A stretch of DNA of 28,320 nucleotides, from assembly GCA_031267635.1 (NCBI GenBank), contig JAIRYX010000512.1, positions 1 to 28,320 on the forward strand, written 5' to 3'. The notes beneath the pieces are model-generated. The model was not told the DNA's origin, did no database searches, and was given only the letters and a program-made list of their open reading frames with translations. Of this stretch, positions 1 to 6,990 are shown one piece after another. Source of the DNA: Planctomycetaceae bacterium (GTDB lineage Bacteria; Planctomycetota; Planctomycetia; Pirellulales; Thermoguttaceae). The position numbers and the translations under genes were made by a program. The first letter of the stretch is position 1. Every line of letters starts with the position of its first letter.

Positions 1-758
1 ATCACCGCCATTTGTTTGACTTGCTGAAACCAATATTTTTTTGTGAGCGTTTTGATTTCCGGCAATCGGTAAATCAACCACATTACAATAAACATCGGAT
101 AAAAAATCAGCAGTGTAAATTTTGTCAATTCCGTAAGTCCGAGAATGATTCCGGCGATAAATGATTCCAGCATTTCGGGACGTTTGAGCCATTTCCAGAA
201 GAAATAAACCGACGCAATAGCAAACGCGGCGGAGGGAACGTCAGGCATAATCGTCGCGCCGTGACCGAGAATGTAGGGAGAAAAACAAAAAAGCGGTAAT
301 GCTACCCATGTTGAAATAATACCGAAAGTTATTTGAGAAAAATGAAAACAAGTCAAAAATGCAATCACAAGAAAAACAAGTCCGGTGAAACGTGAAACGG
401 TAAAAAAGAATCGTGCGTTTTCTTTGTTGTCATTGAGAAACTCTATTCCTCTTGCAAATTCATCACGTTGTACCGGCGGACGGTTGAATTTCCTTTCGTC
501 AAGGTTTGGCGATAGCAGGACTATCGGCAAAGAAACAACAGAACGGACAAGCGGAGGATTGACTTCCTGCGTATCGAATCGCTGAAACCGCCAGATATTC
601 AGTCCCGCAAGTAATTGCGACGATTCATGCCAAACCGGCGAATGAAATATACTGAAACCTTCCAAAGAAATTGCAAAGAGCCACAAAACGATCAACAGTG
701 ATTGATAACAAACCCGGTTCAATGAATAATCACCCCTTTGAACCTTGTTTGATCTCAT
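1..758 (-). CDS. GT39/PMT-type membrane glycosyltransferase, 3' part missing
   Basis: Partial gene whose first 252 codons lie in the window; it runs off the left edge. The start is the ATG at 758, which overlaps the end of the upstream gene by 29 bp; no stop occurs in this frame down to base 1. Residues 20-38 form a membrane segment, followed by a periplasmic loop with HESSQLLAGL (44-53) and VNPPLVR (66-72), then several hydrophobic segments and a short PD pair. This order matches dolichyl-phosphate-mannose-protein mannosyltransferase-like (GT39, GT-C fold) proteins, which move a sugar from a lipid-linked donor to a protein or lipid outside the membrane. In the family the first loop normally has an Asp-Glu pair; here it reads His-Glu. 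Acceptor and sugar cannot be deduced. The overlap suggests co-transcription with the 730-1824 gene. Confidence 0.72.
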   Translation of the reverse strand, partial: MRSNKVQRGDYSLNRVCYQSLLIVLWLFAISLEGFSIFHSPVWHESSQLLAGLNIWRFQRFDTQEVNPPLVRSVVSLPIVLLSPNLDERKFNRPPVQRDEFARGIEFLNDNKENARFFFTVSRFTGLVFLVIAFLTCFHFSQITFGIISTWVALPLFCFSPYILGHGATIMPDVPSAAFAIASVYFFWKWLKRPEMLESFIAGIILGLTELTKFTLLIFYPMFIVMWLIYRLPEIKTLTKKYWFQQVKQMAV

Positions 759-1824
759 AAATTTTTTTCCAAATTCCTAACAAAATAAAAATAACTCCCA
801 AAATTATCAATGAGTAACGTACATAGGTGAATTGAGGAGAAGGAGTACCCGGAATAGGATCACCTTCAAAATATTCAATTCCTTTAATCTTGTCAAAAAC
901 TTTCGTTCCTTTGGGAAAATCAACGACCAAATCTGCACGTTTGAGTTTACCAATTTTCATATCTTCAACACTTAACAAACTTCCTGACCCTTTTTCTGGC
1001 ATACCAGGAAAACAACCATAAACTGAAATTTTTTGGGGAACCCAAATACCCTCTAAATATTGAAAATCATCGCATTCTTTCACTTGCCAAACCACCGTAT
1101 TAGCTATCAATAAATTACGTAATTCTCGTACAACAGAAAAATTTTTTTCAGGGTCTATCCAAACTTTTCTCGTACCAGAAGATTGTTCAGGTACTTCACA
1201 TGAATAATCTCGCATTTCAAGAAGTATTAAATGATTTTGTTCACTCTCCAAAAAATTCCAATTATCAACTTGTTGAATAATGTGCCCCAAAACATTATAA
1301 GAATCACAAATGCAGGAAGCATCAAATAAATCAGGAAGTAATGAATCTCGACATGCTGGGGCAAGCTCATTCATAATATAAGCATACCATTCTTTATTTT
1401 TATAATGATTTGCAGTTGACAATGTACGTAATTCTCCTTTAGTTACATCAAAGGATTCAAATGCTTCTGTGTTTGCAACTTCATTGAATTTATTGTTTTG
1501 TGAAACCGTCCACCAATGATGAAACCAAAAAGATTTTCCAATTCTCCTATATTCATATTGATCTTGAGTTACTGGGAATGTTTTCGATATAATTTTTTTA
1601 TCATGAAATTCACATAAAAAACGCTGATTCGTATATTTAGCAGAAAAATTTTGCATTTGAGACAAACTCGACTGTAATGCATCCTTTAAGAGAGTTTTTT
1701 TTTCCTGTCCAGAAAGCACATTAAACTCTTCTGATGTTATAGCCAAACAGAGTGTCTGATATAAGAACATTTTACTAAAGAGTAGTACTAAAATCAGTAA
1801 ATACAATATAAGATATTTTTTCAT
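730..1824 (-). CDS. secreted protein with C-terminal membrane anchor, unknown function
   Basis: The ATG at 1824 gives 364 residues. A longer reading from 1839 would start with TTG and has no ribosome binding site, so 1824 is preferred. The N-terminus is a signal peptide or anchor (MKKYLILYLLILVLLF) and a second hydrophobic helix lies near the C-terminus (SLIILGVIFILLGIW), followed by a basic tail. The body is therefore probably extracytoplasmic and held at the membrane. Visible landmarks are VWIDPEKNFSVVRE, GIWVPQKISVY and FPKGTKVFDK, the sort of alternating strand pattern seen in LolA/LppX-like folds; that fold is inference. The protein at 11686-12993 has the same topology and an equivalent WIDASRG / LWFPSVYTE / LPESVEVID series, so the two are likely distant paralogues. 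No family name can be given. It overlaps the glycosyltransferase start by 29 bp. Confidence 0.75.
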   Translation of the reverse strand: MKKYLILYLLILVLLFSKMFLYQTLCLAITSEEFNVLSGQEKKTLLKDALQSSLSQMQNFSAKYTNQRFLCEFHDKKIISKTFPVTQDQYEYRRIGKSFWFHHWWTVSQNNKFNEVANTEAFESFDVTKGELRTLSTANHYKNKEWYAYIMNELAPACRDSLLPDLFDASCICDSYNVLGHIIQQVDNWNFLESEQNHLILLEMRDYSCEVPEQSSGTRKVWIDPEKNFSVVRELRNLLIANTVVWQVKECDDFQYLEGIWVPQKISVYGCFPGMPEKGSGSLLSVEDMKIGKLKRADLVVDFPKGTKVFDKIKGIEYFEGDPIPGTPSPQFTYVRYSLIILGVIFILLGIWKKIYEIKQGSKG

Positions 1825-2269
1825 TTGAATAGTTTTCAAAATATATAAATTAATTTTAGTATAATTTTAACAAAACTTACATTTCGAAAAAATTAACAAA
1901 TAACAAGCAGGAACAAGATATAAGCAAAAATGACCAAAACCGCAAGATATATATTTTTTACACTTAAAATTTCGGTTTTCACTGGTATCGTTATACCATA
2001 AAATCCAATTGAACTCCCCGAACACTCAAGTGCAATGAGTATATCATTCTCTTTTCAATCAGTTTTATAGATTTCTCAATGTGTACTCTTGATTTATTGA
2101 ATTGATATTTCGTTATTTTGAGTATAGTTAAAGAAACACATATAAAAGAATTTTCTAAAAAACTAAAAATTAACCAAACTATTTTTATACTTCTCACGGC
2201 GAGAAAATACACTTTTATTTCGTCTATCAAATAATATCAGCAACGAATAAATGGCACTTTCTTACCGTA

Positions 2270-2358
2270 GGGAACTTCTAAAAACCCCACCTTCAACAAA
2301 TTTTATCATTGAAAAATAAGGACTTATGAACATCTGGGGGATGTTTTTAGAAGTTCCC
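2270..2358. repeat. 89-bp inverted-end repeat, family B, copy 1
   Basis: The ends are GGGAACTTCTAAAAAC (2270-2285) and GTTTTTAGAAGTTCCC (2343-2358), exact reverse complements over 16 bp. The interior contains CTTCAACAAATT and CATTGAAAAATAAGGACTT, both nearly identical in the second copy at 9385-9474. It is probably a non-autonomous mobile or REP-like element; no coding capacity. Confidence 0.8.
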
Positions 2359-2381
2359 CGTAGAATGTATATTAATTTTTT

Positions 2382-2437
2382 GTAACTATTCAGTCGCTCA
2401 AACCAAGTAAATCCGCACTGGGCAACTAAATAGTTAC
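2382..2437 (+). repeat. 56-bp repeat, family A, copy 1
   Basis: Starts GTAACTATTCAGTCGCTCAA and ends AATAGTTAC, so the outer 9 bp are perfect inverted repeats. The core is AAATCCGCAC-GGCAACT. Related copies lie at 9291, 15651 (reverse), 22417 and 25913 (reverse), and a longer variant at 16727. Confidence 0.85.
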
Positions 2438-2460
2438 GATTTTTCAATACTGGGGGGGGG

Positions 2461-2503
2461 AATTAAAAAAATCACTATTTTAATAGTATTAAAATAGTGA
2501 TTT
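2461..2503 (-). terminator. rho-independent terminator of the MauE/DUF1573/Cys-rich unit
   Basis: Arms 2469-2485 and 2487-2503 are perfect 17-bp inverted repeats (AAATCACTATTTTAATA and its complement). On the minus strand the hairpin begins 5 bp past the stop codon and is followed by TTTTTTAATT, the U-tract expected of an intrinsic terminator. It marks the end of the transcription unit starting near 5040. Confidence 0.8.
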
Positions 2504-2507
2504 AAAT

Positions 2508-2879
2508 TCAATTACATTGTGCAACTCCTGAACAAACACCTGAATAAACAATGTTTACGCATCCTTGAGCAGTACAAACCCCATTATACTGATTACCGCA
2601 ATATATAATCGGCTGACTGTTTTGTTGGCAAGTTTTTCCTTCTACTGCAACACACACTTTGTTAGGCAACGCTGTCGTAGCATTACAATGTAAACATGGT
2701 CCTTGACTATTTTGCTGAAGGCACTGAACTGCACTTAGCGTATTGCACTGCAAGTTACCTACTGTCAAACAGTCTGCATTTTGTATGATTTGTGTATAAG
2801 CAATTTGACCTATACACCAAACAACACTAAGTATAATACTTGTGTACAATAATCGTGTTAACATGTTGTTTTTTTTCAT
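2508..2879 (-). CDS. small exported protein with 12 cysteines in the mature part
   Basis: 123 residues from the ATG at 2879. A start five codons upstream (2894) is possible, but the bases just before 2879 contain GGAG at good spacing, so 2879 is chosen. Residues 8-30 form a signal peptide or anchor. The mature part has Cys at about 37, 45, 53, 62, 65, 76, 84, 94, 102, 107, 116 and 122, spaced regularly with a single CxxC, and is otherwise rich in Gln, Asn and small residues. No catalytic motif is visible. It closes a three-gene unit behind a thioredoxin-like membrane protein and a DUF1573 lipoprotein, so a disulfide-stabilised or thiol-modified secreted product is the natural reading. I recognise no named family. 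Small Cys-rich exported peptides next to redox membrane proteins are also known from Bacteroidota (NVEALA type); that is an analogy only. Confidence 0.8.
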   Translation of the reverse strand: MKKNNMLTRLLYTSIILSVVWCIGQIAYTQIIQNADCLTVGNLQCNTLSAVQCLQQNSQGPCLHCNATTALPNKVCVAVEGKTCQQNSQPIIYCGNQYNGVCTAQGCVNIVYSGVCSGVAQCN

Positions 2880-2937
2880 AAAACGCTTCTCCATTTTTAA
2901 AATTGGTTAAATCACATAAATTGGTTTTACATAAAGT

Positions 2938-4005
2938 TTACATCGCTGGCAAAAATGCCGTGACTTTAACATAAGTTGATTCCTCCTTTCCGTTTTTTTG
3001 AAAAACAATTTTCATTTTTCCTCTTACAATTTTTGCTGTATCTAATTCCGCTTTCCGAATCATTGAGACAACTCCATCTTTCAGAAGATAATCTTTCTCA
3101 TCATTGATTTTGAGAAAATCATCTCCTTCATAAAGAATTTTTTTGATAACAATTCCTTCTCTATTTGCATCTTGTCGCCATATTGAAATCGTTTTCGTTT
3201 CATTGTTACTGAGTTTATCTATAAAAATGAGAGGAAGAAAAACGGAATCCTCATCTTGAATACTTGCTCTCACAGGTAACTCTAATATTGAATATTTTTC
3301 GTGTTTCGTCCTAATTTGTATCGTTGTTTGATAATCACCAAGCAGTAAGTTCATTGAGTTCAATGTCAATTCCAGTTTGACTTTTGAGAACTCCTTATTC
3401 ACTTCTTTTACGGTCATTTCAGGAGTGTTCGCTAAATCAATAATGTCTTGATACTGGACTGGTGTGTTATCATAACGCTGAACAATTACTTCCCTAACCT
3501 GTTTATCTCCCGGTTTAATCGTTCCAAAGTCCACTTTTTCAGGAAATGTATGCAACATGGAATTCAAAGCTGCAATTGCGACAATCGACAACTGAACACT
3601 CATCGGTTTTTCACCAAACGCTTGTACAAAAAGATGTTTTTGTATTTGTCCGGGAAAAGGCGGAAGTGTAATTGTACATTTTATGTTTGTTGTGTCTCCC
3701 GGATGAATCACTTTGTCAAAATCGTCAGTCACAAGGCAACCACAAGTTGAATCAACTTTATCAATACGAATGATTTCGGACGATCTATTTTCAAGCTGAA
3801 ATTCGTGCTGCAATGAAATACCGTTTGTCGTATCAATTTCACCGATATTCCAAACCGGTTCTTTACAAATCAATGCAAGGTTTTCTTGTTTGATGTTATT
3901 GACATGAGAAATATTTGCATTTTGTTGTTTTTCATAACATCCGCATACCCAAATTTCAGTAACGAGTAAAACAAATATTACTTTTATAAAATTATTTCGT
4001 GACAT
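2938..4005 (-). CDS. DUF1573 lipoprotein
   Basis: 355 residues. The N-terminus is a lipoprotein signal: basic start, hydrophobic stretch, then VCGC with Cys23 as the probable lipidated residue. Residues 46-140 form a DUF1573 domain (an immunoglobulin-like ASH-type fold): VWNIGEI, then FQLENRSSE, then the hallmark STCGC at 86-90 and HPGDTTNIKCTI. A second related beta domain follows (VDFGTIKPGD near 160), and perhaps a third. The protein should sit on the periplasmic face of a membrane. DUF1573 has no assigned reaction; the paired Cys in STCGC could be redox-active or structural. It starts 27 bp after the MauE-thioredoxin gene stops and ends 58 bp before the start of the 12-Cys gene, on the same strand with one terminator at the end, so the three are probably one operon. 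Confidence 0.88.
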   Translation of the reverse strand: MSRNNFIKVIFVLLVTEIWVCGCYEKQQNANISHVNNIKQENLALICKEPVWNIGEIDTTNGISLQHEFQLENRSSEIIRIDKVDSTCGCLVTDDFDKVIHPGDTTNIKCTITLPPFPGQIQKHLFVQAFGEKPMSVQLSIVAIAALNSMLHTFPEKVDFGTIKPGDKQVREVIVQRYDNTPVQYQDIIDLANTPEMTVKEVNKEFSKVKLELTLNSMNLLLGDYQTTIQIRTKHEKYSILELPVRASIQDEDSVFLPLIFIDKLSNNETKTISIWRQDANREGIVIKKILYEGDDFLKINDEKDYLLKDGVVSMIRKAELDTAKIVRGKMKIVFQKNGKEESTYVKVTAFLPAM

Positions 4006-4032
4006 TTGTACATCATCTATTTAATCATGCTA

Positions 4033-4995
4033 TCAAAAATAATCAATATTTTCAACAATACCATCCTTTAATGTTATTTGAACAGGCGTTTTGATATTCC
4101 AATAATTCTCTTCGTTCAAAAAATAAAAGAAAAGACCATTATCACTCTCCGGCAAATCGCGTTTATTTTTACTTAACGGCGGAATACCTACTAACGCAAA
4201 TTTTATATCAATATTTTCATGTTGTACATTCCGTGCTAAAATTTCATATTCGTCTATTGCTTTATCGCATACACGGCAATTTTCATGATAAAATAACAAC
4301 ATCCATTTACCTTGAGTTAATTGCTTTTCATGGTTGGTGGGGGTAATGTACGCTAATAACGAAAACTCTTTACCCGTCCATTTTTCCGGTTGCAAGGAAA
4401 TCGTCTTTTTGCCATTGATACCAACAAACTCCGTACCCAATTCCGCAATCTCATTTTTCTGCACTGAAAACATAGCATACGTCACCGGCACTGCAACAAT
4501 TAACCAGATTCCAATGACGGCGAAAAGCCGTTTGCTAAATCTTAAACCGACAACCTCGTGAAAAAACATTTGCCAACGGAAAACAATACCTTTCGGGTGA
4601 AACACAATTAACAATCCGATGACCATTGTATCAAATATCGCCGTATAAATCGGCGGGATTTTCACATGACGCCCAAAACACCCACAGTTGGTTGTTTCAT
4701 GGAGAATTACCATCTCATAAAACAATATCACCAAAAAACCGACGAACAAAAACAAACTGATTAACCATGCCAATTTCTGCAGTAAACCGGATAACAGCCA
4801 TATTCCAAACACTAACTCACATTCAACAACAATAATATTAAACCACCTTGCATGCAACAATCCGCTTCCCAAATCCGGTGTTCCTGCCGCCAATGCTTCC
4901 GCTTTCAATCCCGCCGCTATCAATATGATACAACCGACCAGCAACCGCAAGATATTCCAAAACTGATTGTAGCTTTGATGAATACTACTTTGCAT
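4033..4995 (-). CDS. MauE/DoxX-like membrane protein fused to a thioredoxin-like domain
   Basis: 320 residues. Four hydrophobic helices (about 13-30, 52-70, 74-94, 113-132) form a MauE/DoxX-like bundle with the family's Cys pair CGCFG at 104-108. A fifth helix (157-177) leads to a soluble domain with FYHENCRVCDKA, a CxxC site at 240-243 (C-R-V-C), and TPVQI at 303-307 in the position of the thioredoxin cis-proline loop. MauE proteins support disulfide formation in the methylamine dehydrogenase small subunit, together with the thioredoxin-like MauD; here both parts sit in one chain. The thioredoxin-like domain probably faces the periplasm and exchanges electrons with the membrane Cys pair. No methylamine dehydrogenase genes are nearby, so the substrate is more likely the 12-Cys protein or the DUF1573 lipoprotein (inference). 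First gene of the unit, behind a good promoter. Confidence 0.87.
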   Translation of the reverse strand: MQSSIHQSYNQFWNILRLLVGCIILIAAGLKAEALAAGTPDLGSGLLHARWFNIIVVECELVFGIWLLSGLLQKLAWLISLFLFVGFLVILFYEMVILHETTNCGCFGRHVKIPPIYTAIFDTMVIGLLIVFHPKGIVFRWQMFFHEVVGLRFSKRLFAVIGIWLIVAVPVTYAMFSVQKNEIAELGTEFVGINGKKTISLQPEKWTGKEFSLLAYITPTNHEKQLTQGKWMLLFYHENCRVCDKAIDEYEILARNVQHENIDIKFALVGIPPLSKNKRDLPESDNGLFFYFLNEENYWNIKTPVQITLKDGIVENIDYF

Positions 4996-5047
4996 GATAC
5001 AAGTATTTTATATATGTTTACTACTTTAATTTCTACTCATCATGTAA

Positions 5048-5075
5048 ATTATAGCGGAGATCGGATCCTTTTCAA
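5048..5075 (-). promoter_or_regulatory. sigma-70-like promoter of the MauE/DUF1573/Cys-rich unit
   Basis: Read on the minus strand: TTGAAA (5075-5070), 16 bp, TATAAT (5053-5048), giving a leader of about 45 bases before the ATG at 4995. It is the best promoter match in the interval between ettA and this unit. Confidence 0.55.
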
Positions 5076-5260
5076 TAGTTACTACCGAAAAAATAAGAAA
5101 AAGTTATTAAAAGTTTTACTAATGTTTTGCAACATGCTGTATTACAATAAGTTACGACAATGGAAAAATTTTATTGTATTCTGTTTCCACTCTGAAAACC
5201 GAAAAGTATAGACAAAATACAAATAATATACGGTTTTCAAGTATTTCCGCAATAAAAAGC

Positions 5261-6943
5261 TCACGTCGGAATTTTCTTATATTTATTCCGGCGGTTGGCA
5301 AGGCGGTTTGGGTCTTCGATTTTGAGCGTTTCTTCATACGCGGCGAAGTTGCCTTCAAACCATCGTACATGTCCGTTTCCCTCGAAAATCAACATATGCG
5401 TACAAATCCGGTCGAGAAAAAAACGGTCGTGACTGATAACCATCGCGCAGCCAGGGAAATCTAACAACGCTTGCTCCAAAACTCGCATCGTCGTTACGTC
5501 AAGGTCGTTCGTCGGTTCGTCGAGCAACAACAAATTTCCGCCGCGTTTCAAAAGTTTCGCCAAATGGACACGGTTACGCTCTCCGCCGGAACATTGACTC
5601 ACTTGCTTTTGCTGCTGCGTTCCGCGAAAATTAAACCGCGACACATACGCTCGACTGTTCATTTTAATCGGTCCCAATTCAATCGTGTCTTTTCCTCCGG
5701 TGATTTCGTCAAACACGGTCGCCGAATCGTTCAACGCGTCGCGGTGTTGATCAACATACGCCAATTGTACCGTCGAACCAAGTTCAAGCGTTCCGGCATC
5801 CGGTTTTTCCTCGCCGACAATCATGCGGAACATCGTTGTTTTTCCTGTTCCGTTCGGACCAATCACTCCGACAATCGCACCGCGCGGCATACTAAACGAG
5901 CAATGATCGATCAGCGTAATCGGATTGCCGCCGATAGTAAAACCCTTACAAATTTTGTCGAACGTTAACACTTTTTCGCCAAGACGAGTCCCCGGCGCAA
6001 TTTGGATAATCGCGTCGCTCTTGTCGTCCATTTGTTGTTGCGACGCCAATTGTTCATACGATTTGATACGCGCCTGATTTTTTTGCAGTCGTCCTTTGTG
6101 CGCCATTTGAATCCAATCCAATTCACGCTGCAATGTTTTCTGACGTTGCGATTCCTTTTTTTCGAGAACGCGAAGCAGCTCCGCTTTTTGAGCAAGCCAC
6201 GATGAATAATTTCCCTCAAACGGAATACCGCGCGTGTTGTCGATTTCAAGAATCCACTTGGTGACATTGTCGAGAAAGTAACGGTCGTGCGTGACGATAA
6301 TGACCGTACCGGAATAATCGCGCAACGCTCCTTCGAGCCATTGCACGGTTTCCGCATCAAGATGGTTTGTCGGTTCGTCGAGCAACAGCAAATCCGGTTT
6401 TTCAAGTAACGCCATACAAAGCGCGACCCGCCGACGTTCTCCGCCGGAAAGTTTTCGTATAATCGCGTCATCCGGCGGCAACACTAAAGCGTCGGCGGCA
6501 ATGTCGATCATCCGGTCAAGTTCCCAACCGTTGACAAGATCAATTTGTTCCTGCAAACGTCCCATCTGTTCCATAAGTTTATCAAAATTATCCGCTTGCT
6601 CCGGGGCAGCCATTGCTACGGAAATTTCGTTAAACTGATCAAGCAGCGTTTGAATTGGAACGACCGCCGCGAGAAGATTTTCACGCACGGTTTTATCCAG
6701 TTCAAGTTCCGGCTCCTGCGCAACATAGCGGACTCGCATCCCTTTTGCCAGCGACGTTTCTCCCTCGAAGTCTTTGTCGATTCCCGCCATGATTTTAAGC
6801 AACGTCGATTTTCCGGCTCCGTTTTCGCCAACAATACCAATCTTCGCCCCATAATAAAACATCAGGGAAATGTCTTGTAAAATCGTTTTTTCTCCGTACT
6901 TCTTGGAGACGCGGTTCATCTCAAAAATAACATGCGGCGGCAT
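5261..6943 (-). CDS. ettA: energy-dependent translational throttle protein EttA (ABC-F)
   Basis: 560 residues, close to the 555 usual for EttA. There are two ABC cassettes and no membrane part. Cassette 1: Walker A GENGAGKS at 39-46, signature LSGGERRRVALC, Walker B DLLLLDEPTNHLD. Cassette 2: Walker A GPNGTGKT, signature CSGGERNRVHLA, Walker B NLLLLDEPTNDLD. Between them is the P-site tRNA interaction motif region (QRQKTLQRELDWIQMAHKGR), and cassette 1 carries an arm insertion (VNGWELDRMID). The C-terminus RRNKYKKI is typical. EttA binds the ribosomal E site and gates the first steps of elongation according to ATP/ADP level. The start ATGCCGCC at 6943 fits the family; its ribosome binding site is weak. 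It follows the 6991 gene by 47 bp and may be co-transcribed with it. Confidence 0.94.
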   Translation of the reverse strand: MPPHVIFEMNRVSKKYGEKTILQDISLMFYYGAKIGIVGENGAGKSTLLKIMAGIDKDFEGETSLAKGMRVRYVAQEPELELDKTVRENLLAAVVPIQTLLDQFNEISVAMAAPEQADNFDKLMEQMGRLQEQIDLVNGWELDRMIDIAADALVLPPDDAIIRKLSGGERRRVALCMALLEKPDLLLLDEPTNHLDAETVQWLEGALRDYSGTVIIVTHDRYFLDNVTKWILEIDNTRGIPFEGNYSSWLAQKAELLRVLEKKESQRQKTLQRELDWIQMAHKGRLQKNQARIKSYEQLASQQQMDDKSDAIIQIAPGTRLGEKVLTFDKICKGFTIGGNPITLIDHCSFSMPRGAIVGVIGPNGTGKTTMFRMIVGEEKPDAGTLELGSTVQLAYVDQHRDALNDSATVFDEITGGKDTIELGPIKMNSRAYVSRFNFRGTQQQKQVSQCSGGERNRVHLAKLLKRGGNLLLLDEPTNDLDVTTMRVLEQALLDFPGCAMVISHDRFFLDRICTHMLIFEGNGHVRWFEGNFAAYEETLKIEDPNRLANRRNKYKKIPT

Positions 6944-6990
6944 GAATGATTTCTAGTTTATAATGATTTTAAACACGAAACAGACAAAAA

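Larger units (their letters stand above)
1825..2507. other. intergenic region with two repeat elements and a terminator
   Basis: No convincing gene. The 79- and 61-codon open frames here lack ribosome binding sites and recognisable sequence; the second lies within repeat elements. The stretch holds the 89-bp repeat (2270-2358), the 56-bp repeat (2382-2437), a run of nine G (2452-2460) and the terminator of the 2508 gene. The AT-rich part 1840-2260 shows nothing I can interpret beyond being upstream of the 1824 start. Confidence 0.6.

Noticed and set aside
1991..2230. 79-codon minus-strand frame
   Set aside because: No start signals or recognisable sequence; composition typical of AT-rich spacer.
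2452..2460. run of nine G as a possible phase-variable tract
   Set aside because: It lies between a repeat and a terminator, outside any gene or promoter, so slippage would have no visible effect.
5965..6471. 168-codon frame within ettA
   Set aside because: Same-strand shadow of ettA in another frame; ettA has all its ABC motifs.
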